From the NCBI GenBank assembly GCA_037783545.1, contig JBBELK010000504.1, positions 372,001 through 436,000 on the forward strand: DNA of 64,000 bases. Direction: 5' to 3'. This document shows positions 1 through 13,700 of this stretch, one piece after another. Numbering within the stretch: the first letter of the stretch is position 1; the number at the start of each line of letters is the position of its first letter. The notes beneath the pieces are model-generated. The model saw only the letters and a list, made by a program, of their open reading frames with translations, did not search any database and was not told the DNA's origin. Position numbers and translations under genes: made by a program. The DNA comes from Henricia sp. BOLD:AAB3569 (lineage: Eukaryota; Echinodermata; Asteroidea; Spinulosida; Echinasteridae).

Positions 1-197
1 ATTGCCCTTTCAGATCAGATCAAGTGATACACTATCCTCTTTCAAATCATGTCTCAAAACCCACCTCATGCACAAGGCATTTGATCAAATGTAGTTTTCT
101 TTAATAGTGTGTAATTTGTATTTCAGCGCCTTGAGCGCCCTTGAGGGTGGAAACGTTGCGCTATATAAATATTCATTATTATTATTATTATTATTAA
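1..197 (+). mobile_element. 3' end of a CR1/L2-like LINE
   Basis: The plus strand reads SSFKSCLKTHLMHKAFDQM and a stop at 92-94, like the C-terminal tail of CR1/L2-type reverse transcriptases (family knowledge). A short 3' UTR with a GCGCTATATAAAT motif and an (ATT)n run at 176-195 follows. The upstream part is outside the window. Confidence 0.6.
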
Positions 198-485
198 AAG
201 TTATCTCCTTAGATCGGTCTTAAGATATTTCTTTTGTTTTGAGAGAAGATAACTGGCATTGCACAGAGTTATGATCCTGGTGAAAAAGTCTCTCCAGTAT
301 TAAAAACAGACTTATGTCACCCTCCAGCTCAAAACCAGTCACATGGGTCAATTTATTGGGTCAATTTGGGCTCTCCTCAAGGGGAATTCTGAGGTAAATG
401 TTTATACTAGACACAATGGAGAATGCCTGTTTATATTGCGATGGTGACTAATTGTTTTGATGTATTTATTGGACATTTGAGCAGA

Positions 486-977
486 GTTGTAGTCGAGTAC
501 TTTTCGAGTACTCAAAGGAAATGTTGTCTAATATAAGTTATGATTACACAGACAATGTCAAACTCGTTGTATATTATTATTCGGTTTGAAGAAAATCACT
601 TCATTTCCATGTTTAAAAACACTTACAGGTACAGGCTCGTCAGCAATGCGCGTGCCAAATTCGTTCCACGAAATACGCAGCTCCGTGTAGCAAAGGCATG
701 GAGTTGCGTATTTCGTGACACGAATTTGGCGTGCGTGCATTGCTGACGAGCCTGTGCCTTTAAGGCCTTTGAAATGATAAAAGTACTCTCAAAAGTACTC
801 AGCGAGTACTTTTCCAAGTACTATTAGCATTTCAAAGACCCTAAGTAATTGTAAAAGCCAAACTGGGGTGATTACCTTCAAACCAAGTATAACTGAAGTC
901 TAGTTCTTAATGTACACATTGTCTGTGTATTAAATCATAACTTATATTAGACAACATTTCCTTCAAATACTCGACTA
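486..977. mobile_element. Inverted-repeat element with a nested hairpin MITE
   Basis: Arms 486-572 and about 905-977 are reverse complements (they share TTGTCTAATATAAGTTATGA). A second inverted pair lies inside (GGTTTGAAG... against its complement near 880). A different palindromic element is inserted at 624-763. Confidence 0.8.
624..763. mobile_element. TTAA hairpin MITE, family H1, copy 1
   Basis: Near-perfect palindrome with arms ACAGGCTCGTCAGCAATGCG and its complement; the right end is CCTTTAA. Other copies lie at 26169-26308 and 49743-49883, with an arm fragment at 16965-17000. Confidence 0.85.
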
Positions 978-1129
978 CAAGACCACATTTAAAAGAATTT
1001 CCAATGGAATATGCTATACTATCTTATTAAAAGCAAGTTCTGAGGTATTTACGGTGGGATTTTCTTTTTAAAAAACACTAAAACGTATTATATAATTATT
1101 TAATCTGATTGGACAGTATCAGGTCATGT

Positions 1130-1580
1130 GTCGTTCAATATTAAATCCATTTAATGCTACGTCACTAACTGTGCAGTTTTGTTCCATATTTGCCGTGCTT
1201 TTTTGTTCCATACAGTTTTTCCATTGCATGGCACGCTTGTTTCCATTTAACTTTTTTTTATACTGCTAGCGCGTGTTCGTGTACGCGCGTGACATTGCAC
1301 GACGCTGAAGCAGACGCGTAGATGAGTCCGATTCTGCCAATGTGATGCGAGGGATGTCAGTACTTTTCATATTCTCGGGCTGTCAGATGTTCTCCAATCA
1401 AATGACAATGATCTTTTTGGGCGCTATATAAACCAAATAATGAATGTTTTTCATTCGTTCAATGGAACGAATATTTTCATTATTTAAAAGATGGAATTAT
1501 TCCATTCAACTCGGCTCCACCTCGTTGAATGGAACATTCCCTTTTTCAACTCATGAAAATATTCGTACCATTCTAATGTA
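1130..1580. repeat. Dispersed repeat with terminal palindrome
   Basis: The 1140-1265 part (TTTGTTCCATACAGTTTTTC) recurs at 44510-44605. The 1340-1450 part recurs at 5690-5800. Positions 1452-1575 form an imperfect palindrome around GAATGGAA. No coding potential seen. Confidence 0.6.
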
Positions 1581-1673
1581 AAATTCTAATGTAAAAACAC
1601 ACAAAACATATTGATTCATTTACGAAAACATTATACATGTACTATTTGAAAGAACATTTAGGAATTAACTGAC

Positions 1674-1795
1674 CTGAAGTGATGGTTATATTCGATCTCT
1701 GTGTCCCCAATTCGGATGACATCCTGGCCCCCTTTGCGTGTGATTTCTTTCATGAGGATAGGTCGCAAACCAGGGTCCAGTATCTCCGTCACATT
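1674..1795 (-). CDS. Dynein exon w38 (AAA5), last in window
   Basis: 122 nt, phase 0 to 2, [20 protein letters not shown], then [17 protein letters not shown]. The ELDP.L.P.L.K....G....I..GD..I.Y...FR pattern fits AAA5. Donor GTCAGT. The coding sequence continues past the left edge toward AAA6. Confidence 0.95.
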
Positions 1796-4700
1796 CTGAA
1801 GAAAACCAAGATTTGTAACCATAAAGCCATCGATTAAGTATTCCACTGCATGGCAAATGGACTCTTATTTAACATGGTTTTGACAAGTCAAAGTATAGCG
1901 TGAAGGGTAGCGACAATGCGAGAGAATTCTTTGTTCGTGGTAAGTTAACCTCGGCAATGCCGTTTTTGTTCTATGCTAGATGTGATAGCATAATCCTCGA
2001 TTTGTAACATGCAACAAGCTCTACAAGTTGGCAGGCGGGTGCACCACACATGTTGTTTAGCATGTGACAAGGTGAATTGGTGGGTCTGATGTCAATCACG
2101 GAAGGGCTGGTAGATTGTATCAACAGCGGACCTGTGTTCTTTGAAGATGGCCCCTCCTTAAAAACTCTTGAAACTGCCAATTATAGCCCAAGTGATTGAC
2201 TACATCACAATTCTGACTGCTGCACTGATTGCTGAACTGCTCCTTCTTCATTCAATACTCGCAAAGCAATCACCTCAGGTGGATTCTGCGGTGCTTTCTT
2301 CCGACAGAAGATGCGGCAGAGAATAGTAGAGGAAAACGCCTCAACTACCGCTGCCCTGTAATCTGCAATTAGGATGTTGTACACCAAAGGATCGACGGAG
2401 GCGTTTATCAGTGCTAGGACTTCTACGCAAACACCACAATTGTATAAGCGTCTTTTTTCACGGATTAAATCCAGTCCTTCGGCTCTAGATATTTTCATGG
2501 CCATCACAGTTAAAGCAATTCTTGTAACAATAAGGGCACAGAACAGAGATGTATTGATAACAAGCATGAAAACAACACGGCCCACTTGTTTTCTGCGGTT
2601 TGTTGATGTAGCAGTCACTGGTTTCTTTCGCACCTTCTTAACAATGAGGCTGTACAGAATAGCACTTGTGACTAGCCCGGCTAATTCAAAGCAAATGAAT
2701 ATACTGTTCCAAACGAAGGCTCCTACATGACTCCCCCATTTGGCTAACGAGAAAAAGCCAATTTCTAAGATTACTGCTACAAGCCACGGTATCACTGCTA
2801 TCTTGGCAGCTCTGGATTTGCTTGCTCTTGCTCTTGCTGCGAGAGGATGGCAGATGGCAAAGTACCGCTCAAATGCCACAGCAATCACTAAAAGATGCGA
2901 AGCTAGAGCTGCAATATCATTCAAAAGCAGGATAATGCCAATATGTTCCTCTGACTGCAACGGGAGGCAAAGGAGCAGATAAGCAACATCAGCTACTGCT
3001 AAGTTAGCCAAGTAGATATTGAGGATAGTGTGCATGGTTTTGACTTTGATGACGACAAACACGAACAGCACATTAATAAGTGTGCCCACGGGTACCATAA
3101 CCTTTTCAGCGTTTGCTCTGATATCAATGTTGTCTATATTATTCCTCTGAAAATCTTCCCATGCCTGTCTCAGTTCTTCATCCGACGTATTTACTGCACT
3201 CATCCTCAATCAGACCACTGCGCACAGTATCTCTCGTCAAAGGTTTTCAAGTCTCTGCATCATTCCTTTGCAGTACATACATGTTACAAGCTAGGCATTC
3301 AGTTATATATGAAAATTGGTAAAAAGAATCAAAACTGAAACTTTAACGAGCAAATTCAGTTTCACTACGTCACTTCCTTTTCTGAGAAATGGTATCGATT
3401 TCCTTTTTATGGTGGTGGGTCATTTTATTTTTGACAAAATACAAGTTTAAAGAAGAAAAGTCATACACAAGCAACTCTTCGCGTACGCCATTGTGATATT
3501 TTGAAATTTTTAATTCTTTTTTTTTATTTTATCAAGAATACAATTGGTTCATGTGAAACTTGAGTTTATTATTATTATTATTATTTCTTTCTGGTTTTCA
3601 TACCAAGGATTCCTCAATAGTGTTTATTGCACTGTCACTCGCAAACGTGAGGAAAGCCATGAAGAATTAGAGTTATAAATGGCCAGAAACACCGGGGAAT
3701 CCCCTTGCTCTTCACGAAAGAATGCTCTGGGATCTTTAGAGTGGGTTACCATTACCTAACACACTGGACCAACGGCTTTAAATCCCTTCCGAAGGATGGA
3801 GCAAGTGTGGTTGAGTGCCTTGCTCAAGGGCACAGGTACCGCAGCCGGATTCGAACCAACAACCCCAAGTATTTACCTATGATTGCGAGTCAATGACCCA
3901 AACCGCTTGGCCACAGTACCCCACAGTTTAACCAAATACGGTCTCTGTGAAAGTGAAACTTTGTGATTAGATCAAAACTGGCGACTACCATGACTTTGAA
4001 TAAACTAATGTACAATAAGTATATACACTTTTACTTTTGTTTCACTAAAATACATGCACTGATATTGTCATACAGTGCATTCCCCTTTTGCTTGGGGGAT
4101 AGGAACGTGTCAATACACTTTTTGACAATAGCAATGCATTTTGTGACATTTCACTTTACACCCACCGCCGTATTCAGCTGTGCTGCACATCCCCCAATTG
4201 CTTAATCATAACAAATGACACACCATTGTAAAGAGGAATAACAAGGCTTTCCAGTGATAACACATTCAAGGAAAATGACTTGGTAACAAGAGAGAAATTG
4301 TCAGTCAAACTTGAGTTTCCGAACTTTTTTGGGGGGAGTTTAGAAAGGGAAAGAAAACACTTGTTTGGAATTATATCGTCATAATAACAAATTTTACCTA
4401 TATATACTGCCCGATGGATAAGGCCCGTTAATTAGGGTTTGTTTGGCCTAATAGAAATCTGGGGTACTTGTTTTCAACTTCGGCAACAATTAATTTGGAT
4501 GATAAACTTTGAAGCCAATGCGGCTATGCGCTGCGCCATATTTGAAAGGAAAAATTACGTCAACCATGCAACAGTTGCATGGATGATTTAAAGATAGTAT
4601 ACATGATTGGTAAACTGTTACCAATAGTTTTTTTTCCCTTTGTGATTGAAGATATTCATGATTAAAACCAACCTGAGCAAAAACCAGCTCGGTACTTTGT

Positions 4701-7700
4701 CTAACTTTTGAGAAAACGGTAAAAAAAAAGAGTTTACGGTCATTTCGTCCCAAAATCACTTTGCCCGAACCACTTCGCCCTGAACCACAGCCTATTGTTT
4801 TGGGGTGAAGTGGCTTTGTGGCGTAGTGGTTTAGGATGAAGTAGTCCAGGGCGAAATGGTTTTGGGACGAATTGAATTTACGTCTCGCGAGACAAGAAAT
4901 TATTGTTTTGCTCATTTCTCAAAGACTATAGCACTTCAGACAAAACCATTTCAGGGAATGTTTTCTGCCGTCATCATGTTTATATCGTGTAAGTCATGTG
5001 TAAATCTGTGAACATTTCTGATTCTTCGAGATACCAATCATGTGTACTGCCTTTCATGCTTGTTTCCCAACTCCCAACACGCCGTGATGTATTGCTGTGC
5101 TCTGACTAATGCTCTCTCAAGTAATGAAGACCAATGATTGAACATCCTATTATAGCCATTTTACGCAGATGTAGACGTGTTCCCGTGAAATGCACATGTG
5201 GTAGATGAGTAAATACCAGCCAATAAAGAGGTGACAGATAAGGTTACGAATAATGATATGATAACGGTAACCGTTTACATTGATGCGCACACTGAACTGG
5301 GTTTCGCACTGTGTGAATGTAAGTGTACATTTATCTGCTAGATCTGCTCTGCGCTTGGCTTTGTTTTCAGCAGATTTTCCTCGCTTTCACGTGGGCATCA
5401 CTTTGATCTGCATCACTTTGATCACTTAAATTTGATCTGTATTCACGAATTATACATCAAAAAGAAACAATTTGCATACAACTTATTAATCCATCAGGGG
5501 TAAAGCGAAAAATCTGCATAACCGGTATCAATTTTTATGGAGGCCGATAACCATTGTCAACGCATATGAAAACATGTGTACTACGGTTACGCGTCACGAG
5601 AAGCGTACAAAGTCATGACGTGTCCGTATCGGTATCTGTGACGGTGCGAAACCTCTCTACTGTCTAATAATGAGGGAGGGATTGGGGCCATAAGTACTTT
5701 TTCATATTCTTAGATGTCCTCCAATCAAACGGTTTTCTTTGGTATTATATAAAACAAAAATAAAAAATGTTTATTTTATTCTTTAAATAGTATGAAAATG
5801 TTCATGAGTTGAAAGACGGAATGCTCCATTCAATTCGGCTTTGCCTCAGAGCGTGATCCAATTCCGTCCCTCACGTGAGGGACGGCAATCAAGAGACAAA
5901 TGCCTTTCCTTAGTCAATACAACAAATGAAAACTAAAGTGAACCTGTTTGTTTACCTTCTACTGATGTTAATACACACATCCAGTTTATCACGTTGAAAT
6001 TGACTTTACAGTTTTATGCAGAGGTTGTTTTTATGCGTGAGGGACAGACAATCAATAAAATTGACAAAAACTACAATTTTTAACATGCAATTTTAATCAC
6101 AGTGTGCCCAGCCAAATTTATTCTGTTAATTTTTGTAATATGATTGTGAAATATGGACATTTCTTTACTGTTCGAGGTATTATTTTGATTAATTTAAGAA
6201 ATTTTGAAATTTTCATCCAGTGTTTTCATCCAGTGTTTGGATCACGCTCCTCACTGAACAAAAAAATTGTACCTCTGAACTCAATAATTAATTATTTGTA
6301 CACCAATAGCATTACACTTATTAAGTAGCGCTGGGAGTTGCCGTTTATTTTTCTAAACGTTTAAACGTCAATTTAACATTCGTTTAAACGTTTAAACGAA
6401 TAGTGAACATAACAAAAAGTAAAACTTATTACCGCGCTCGCAATATAAAGATATTTAACCTGGTATCATGTGCATTCGCGCGGCACCACTGACACTTTTT
6501 GGAATTGGAGCATACATGATGCAGGCCACGAAAGTTCAGCTAGGCTTTGCTGTAATTGGATACTTTCAAGAAGTCAGCAACCAATGAGAGAATGGAATCA
6601 ATAACAGTTTCAACACAACTACGATCGTCGGCTCCACAGTGTTTACCGCCCTGCTTTGAATTCAACTTGCAAGATGAAACCGAAAATCTTCAGCTTGAAA
6701 CCACAAAGGTTACCGACCGTTGGGCTCATCACAGCGGTATGCTGCCTGATTCTTTCCGAACAAAACTGCCTCTTTAGAAATTTCCAGGGGCGCAAAACAG
6801 CCATTAGATGTTTGAAAAAGGAAGGATCGTTTTTTCACAAGTTGGTTTCGGATATCCGTTTAGCATTTTTCTAAACGGATAGTTACATTTCGGTCGTTTA
6901 AACGTTTACACAGTCGCAGCACTATTATTAAGCCACCCACCTCAAGAAGCACTGGTTCTCCAACTCGTATTGAAGTCTCCAGAGTTCTCATGTAGTTGGG
7001 GTCGCTGGCTTCGACCTTCTTCAAGGATGCCCCTTCCATTTCACAGATCCACCTTAAAAACGAGGAACGTTTTGTTTAGTTGTTTGGTGAGAAAAAAATC
7101 TTGTTTGCTCAAATTAGCAATCCATTACCATCAAATTTGGCATGGTATTTTAATAATCACCATGGAACGAAATAACCAAACGTATGATGACACAACAAAT
7201 TCATATGGTCCTCATTCGGATTTGAACCTGGGCCCTTTGATGCACCAGATGAGCTATGTAGTATACTCCCTCAGTTTTTCCATTAAAACAAGATCTTGGC
7301 ATTAACCACTTCGAGACTGGCGTGTAAGTGTCTTGGGGTGTAAGTGTCTTGGGGCGGTTATACAGAATTAGCCCATGGGTCAGTACTACCAGGGCAGAGC
7401 TGGTCTCTTATCTTGTTGGCTTGGGGTCAAGTCAGTTTTTGGTTTTTGACCTGTGACTTGACTCTGGAGAAAATGACTTGTGACTGGACTTGGGAAATAA
7501 GATTGATTTACGACTTGAAATAAAAACTAGTCATCAAGTCTCCAGCCTCAGAGACATACATGTATACTGCATGACCAAAACTGCAAGTGCAGTCTCCCGC
7601 TCCAGAGGAATCAATTGGAAAATGCCTAGCTGCCGCGAAGTGGTTAAACAATTTACAGCAGGTCACTTTGGCCTTGATTTTGACTAAATTTCAAAAAGAA

Positions 7701-10700
7701 CTGAGACCAATCGAAGCCATCCTCATGCAACAGTACCTCTGATCCTTAACGCACTCCCATGCGTTCCGAGGCCCTATTGAAATCTGCCCTATTTCGCAGT
7801 ACAAGCAGCGACAGAAATCTTGTCACAGCTCTGGGCCAATCAGGACGCTTGGCAGTACATTGCGGGCATTCAAATACACGCACGCAGATTGTACATGTAA
7901 GTTTACACAGTGTAGTGTAATACTCAGTTGCGCTGGCCCTATCAAAATTAGTGAATGGCTGCTATTTAAATCCTACAGAGAATTCCAATCCATTCACATA
8001 AGTCATCATGCATCCGTATTATTAATTTGAACAACTGCTGAGTAAATAAAAACGTCGTCGGAAATTTCAGTAGGAAGGGGTAGTCATGAATAACAAATAC
8101 CCAAGAATAGAAATTGTTTCTCTTCACACTATGAGCAACTAACAATGGAAATTGGGCACAAACCATTGTTATTAACAATGGTGTATGCCCAATTTCCATT
8201 GTTAGTTGCTCATAGTGTCAGCATAACATGACAAAATTGATTAAATTACATCAAAATGACTCATGTGTGCGTTCGCTAAGCGTAACAGCCGCACAACTTA
8301 ACACATTTGCGTGGATTTCCTCAGGGGGATTGTAACGGCGCATAGCAGAGTGGAAATTCCCTGAGATCTCAGGATGTGTCAAGGCCTGCTATAAAGAACC
8401 TAACTTTTCTCTTGGTTTTTTTTGTGCAACTGAGCAAAGTAACAAATGCAACATTTTTGGTGTGCGCCCAATCACTACAAAAATAAAACAACCAAACATG
8501 CGATGAGAGAAAAATAACATGGTCCTCATCAGAATTAATTCTAACATAATAGTTTGTCTACGCCTTGGACTTACTTGTGAGCCTGTCCCTGGGGGTCGAT
8601 CATCAGGGGCCAACGATGACCCATCTTGACAAAGATGGCATTCTCTGTGGAGTGACCATCCTGTGGCAGGCCCTCAGTATGCCATTTACGCACCTGTCGG
8701 TATTGGAATAAAACATACTCAAACTCTTATTGTTGTTTAATGGTATATTCAGGGGCCAATTTCTACCAAGAAAGACTGAAGACACATTTGTTTGCCCAAT
8801 AAAAGCCAATGTCACAGCAACCGACAAAGTAACTATATTGGATGGCTTTGAGGGTGATATGAGAATACACCGCACGAGTCCTGAAAATACGGAACGAGCC
8901 AAAGGCGAGTTGGATATTTTCATGACAAGAGATCTATGTTAAGCCATGCATGATAGCCAATCCCAATCAGTGAGGAACAACTGCAATACCGTGTTTCGAG
9001 ACCACCAGTTGGCTTCATGAGTCAATTCGGGTAGGGCATCTGAACGTTAATAAGCAGAAGGTCCGCGGTTTGAATCCCGGTGGAGCCAAGTTGTATTTCA
9101 CTGTATCAAGGTTTCCCAAACTCATGGCAATTTGTCCACATTTGTATCGAATTAAACATTTCTAGCATGGTCTGGTGGGACTCGAACCCAACAATCTCCT
9201 GCAGACTTCATGGATGTTTACCACAACATATGGGAGGAGAATAGTCAGCTCTGTAACAAAATGTGATCCAAACCTGTGATGCTTGCAGATTTTTTGATGC
9301 TTGGAACGCAAATTTTGAGTTTAACAAAAATTTTGAAAACATGACTGCACAAAGCTGAAAATTCCCACTCTCAGATTGACTGCATTTTTTCAGTCAAAAG
9401 GATATAAAAAAATTGTTTCTTTTGTTGCCCGGTATACTCACGGTGTTTTGCTCTGTCATAGCCCCAACCAGTGTGTATCCTTCTGATATGGGAATCGCAT
9501 TGTCCTTGCACGCTGTCCACCATTTCCCAATCATGGCCTTACGGTATGGTGCAGTAAACACTGCCAGGTAGGCTATACTGGCTGCTGAGACTAGAGTGTC
9601 TCCAACAACACCCTCGAGTTTGGACTCCAGGTCCACCATGGAATCCTCCCAACGGATCTACAAGAAAGATGCTCCATGTTAGTCTTATGGACTGCTTTCA
9701 ATAACAATAACAGGCCCTTTATCACGGCGCGGCCATCTTCCCTTTTCCCATATTAAAATTAACGTAACCAAATTGAGGCTTGCAGGAAAAATAGTTTGGC
9801 GCCATGTTGAAATTGTTCAAGACAACAAGACAAAGATGGACGCACCGTAATAAAGGTCTATAATAATACATGTAAGACAGTTCTTATAGTGTGCAACACA
9901 GTTGCCTCTGTGCACTTTACACAGAAATTTTCTTAGAAAGTCTCTATTTAGCAGAATAATAGATGGGAAACTCTGGGGAAAACTCTCCAAATAATCTGGG
10001 AAACTCTCCAAATATGCCTGCGCCAGACAAAGCACATGGATGTATGTTAAAAAAAAAAAAAACTTGTGTGCGTGTTTTCATTTGAAATTGCCACATGCAC
10101 GCCCAATTGCGATACATTCAAAAATTGAGCAATGAGCTCAACTTTAAGCAAAAGTGTTTTTGACTTGATTCACTATCTAGCCTGAAGAAAGACATTTTAT
10201 CATATCCAGCGCAATGCCCATGGTGCAACAACCAAAAGCAAGGTAAAGCGACGGAGGTACAGTAAGTACAACCAATCAACACACGTTTCTCACTCATTTT
10301 GCTGGTTAGCACTCGAGCCACGTGGGTCATGATTGTCAAATGACACCCAAAATGGTGGAAGGCATGATGTCACTGGAAAGTTGTATATACACTGTATCAA
10401 ATAGTTGCCATCGTGTGGGGCAGGTTTTGTTTTTTAAATTGGTTAAAAATGTAAGCACAATTAAGGTTCATTTTGCATACCTACCAGATGTCACTTGATT
10501 AGCTCTGTATACTCCGTGCTTTCCCGAGACACTATGAGAAAAACTTCATAGCGTGCTCGGGTGGGACTCGAACCCATGACCTCCAGCATATACTAGGTAG
10601 ACATCGCAACCACTCGCCCAATGTAAGCCCATAATGTGCAACCATGCAGGTTCTCAAGGAACAAAGAAACTGCCCCACAAAATGACAGTTATGGTCTACA

Positions 10701-13700
10701 TGTATATGACATTTTTTTTTTTTAAACCAAAAATAGTTTCTGTGTTCCTCCTAAAATTCTATCCGGTTAGTAAGTGTTACGTGCAACGCGCACACTGCTG
10801 TAGGTTTGTGCATTAGTTCCGGTTCCAACTGGAACCGGAAGTAATGTACAAACTAATGGCAGCGCATGCAGTCACTTACGGACCGTGTAGATAGAAGCCA
10901 CTTTTCCTTAACAAAAATTATGGGTGTCAATTTGTTTAAAATAACAAATAAAAAAAAGGCAAAAAATTGTCACAGATTTTTACAAAATTAACCTACTATA
11001 AACTGCTACTACCTTTTCACCGGCCAGTGCTGTGATAAGCACAGATGCCCTCTTGAGTCTGAGCGTAGTCAGCGCCTTCCGCTCACGCAGTGATTCCCGC
11101 TGTGCAACGCTGTCATCATACTGCTGCTGAAGCACTTGGAGATGTTCTTGAATCTTTATGACAGGAAAAGAAAATGGGATGCTAGTTTTTCAGAGTGAAT
11201 TGTTCATCACAAGAATAATTACTCACCGAATACCGAGAAGGGGAAACTTGATATCAAGTCCTGACCTGGGTAGGAAAACTTGATGACAAGATCTCAAGTC
11301 ATTCTTTTTCCCTAATACCCTGTTTACACCGAAATCCCGAGGGACTTGAGAGTGATTTACGGTCAAAATGGCATTTCCTCAGGAGTTGGTCGGCAAGATC
11401 TTAAGTTTCTCCTATGTTACTTGTCAGAAGGTCGTAAGTTAGTCCTGAACACTCGCAATAACTCGGGGGGAATCGCCATCGCTCGGCACAAGTTCCCCGA
11501 CCGTATGGAACGGTTCAAAACGGTCGGGAAACTTTCTCGGTCGCCCCCTTGACAAAAGTTTCATGACCACTCACGAGTCCAAGAAATACAGAATTTTACA
11601 ACTCGTAAGTCGACCCTAACTTGGTCGTGCTTCGGTGTAAACATAGCATAAGTCACAAGCCAGTAAGTTTAGACACCAGTTTTGCTCTGGCAGTACTTAC
11701 CCAGCAATATGTGATTCTGTGTATAACTGTGCCAATGAGTAGACAGCGAGAGCTTAAAAGAACCGTGTCCAGATCACATTTTTCAGCATCCCATTTTTCC
11801 CAAAGGTATTGTAATAACCCTGGATGCAGCAATAGGGCGACAATTCGGGAAGCCTTTCCCCGGGACCACCGAAATTTCGGGAAGAATCACTCAAAATGAC
11901 ACCAAATTTCTCTACCCAAAGCTTCCAAAAATGGTTACAGACCTAAGAGAGACGGTTCTAGACCTAATAAAAATGGTTCTCGATTTTAAAAAAATGGTTT
12001 TTGACCTAACAAAATGGTTTTTTATCTCAAAAATATTAGGGCGACACCAAATTGTCGCCCTATTGAGCGTGTCGCCCTAATATAGCTTTTTTACACACAA
12101 ATTGTCGCCCTATCCTAGCAAACAGAGTTTTTGAGATTTTGATACCGTATCATTTGTCATATTTTTCTCATTACCATTCCTTATTTTCATGCTCTCAATC
12201 CCTATAGTTTCAAGGACATCGTCAAAAATACTAATGTTTTATAAACTAATTTATTAGTTCCATTAAGCAGTGCAGTGATTACACCAATCTTAATTTTTGC
12301 TTCAACATCCAAATTGGATAGTATTTGGGGAGGTATTTTATATGATTGTTAGGTTAAAGCAAAATCCATTTTCTGGAAAAAAATCTGAACAAGCCTCTCA
12401 CTAGATAGAAGTGGTGAAGCCGTTTTCCAATAGACCGATCCAGTAAGCTCCACCCATTTAGAAATTGCCTAGCAACATGCAACACGTGCGATGCACGTGT
12501 GCAGTTGAGTCGCAGGGCCGTGCCGTGCGTCAGCGTCCGCGCCCTGGTCAGCGCGTATTGAAACACGCACACGCACACAGAAACTGCACGCTCGAAAGCA
12601 AAATGTGCACTTAAGTATCCGGTCGTGTGCGTGCACGTACAACACGCCTGCAATATGCGTAACGCGCGCCATCGAACAAAAACATCTCGACACACATCTA
12701 GAACGAAGTGAATGCACAACTTAGCAAAACGACAAGCTAATTTTGGTAAGTTTTTCACCTTTACACAAAAATACATTTATGAAGGGAATAAAGTAGGTTA
12801 GGATAGTGTTATACAATCCGTTTTAAACCCGCTAGGCCTCCTCTGCGCTGATAAAAATGATGTTTAAGGTGTTTTTGCGTCACTCGTGCGGCATTTGCCG
12901 TAGCTCTGTGCACAAAATTTTGAGGACTCAGGTAACCAAAATAAAGATCCACTTTTTGGTTACTTGAACCTGAGGCTGTGATTGGTCAATTCAAAAATGG
13001 GCGGAGCTTACTGGATCGGTCTATTGACAATTTTTGGTGAGAACACTGTGGCTGGACAAAATAAATACAAAATTATGTCCAGTGGGGATGTCCGGAAAAA
13101 TAACCTCTCGTCAAGTTACCAAAACTGCAGCGAACAAATAACGAGCCAACTAAACAAACAGGTTCACTTTAGTTTTCATTTGTTGTTGACTAAGGAAAGG
13201 CATGTACAAATTTGCCTTTTTTTGTCAATTTTATTGATTATCTGTCCCTCACGCATAAAAACAACCTCCGCATAAAACTGTAAAGTCAATTTCAACATGT
13301 GATAAACTGGGTGTGTGTATTAACATCAGTAGAAGGTAAACAAACAGGTTCACTTTAGTTTTCATTTGTTGTTGACTAAGGAAAGGCATTTGGGTCGTTC
13401 TATAAATTTGGGGTCCACTTTTTCTGTCCCTGTTACATCTGACATCTTGTAAAATGTTGTATTTTGTAAATTCAGGACATATTCTTTAAATGCCTTCTAT
13501 TTCAAAGAGTGATTACATAAAATACAATTCATAAAAATATGGTTTGAATGCATTTTTAATGATACTTGTATGGCAAATAGCAGTATGTCAGGTGTAATGG
13601 GGACAGAAAAATGTCACACGTTGGACCCCAAATTTATAGAATGACCCATTTGTCTCTAGTATCTTTACTCCTTTACCTTGAAGAGACTGGCCTGTTTCTC

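Noticed and set aside
540-817. Overlapping short frames on both strands
   Set aside because: They lie in a palindromic MITE, where a frame on one strand implies one on the other.
1971-3338. Plus-strand frames of 80-118 residues opposite the GPCR
   Set aside because: Antisense shadows of the receptor gene.
12354-12776. 140-residue Cys/Arg-rich frame, and similar at 20230-21070 and 61023-61340
   Set aside because: Inside the CpG-rich TIR element families; frames are not conserved between copies.
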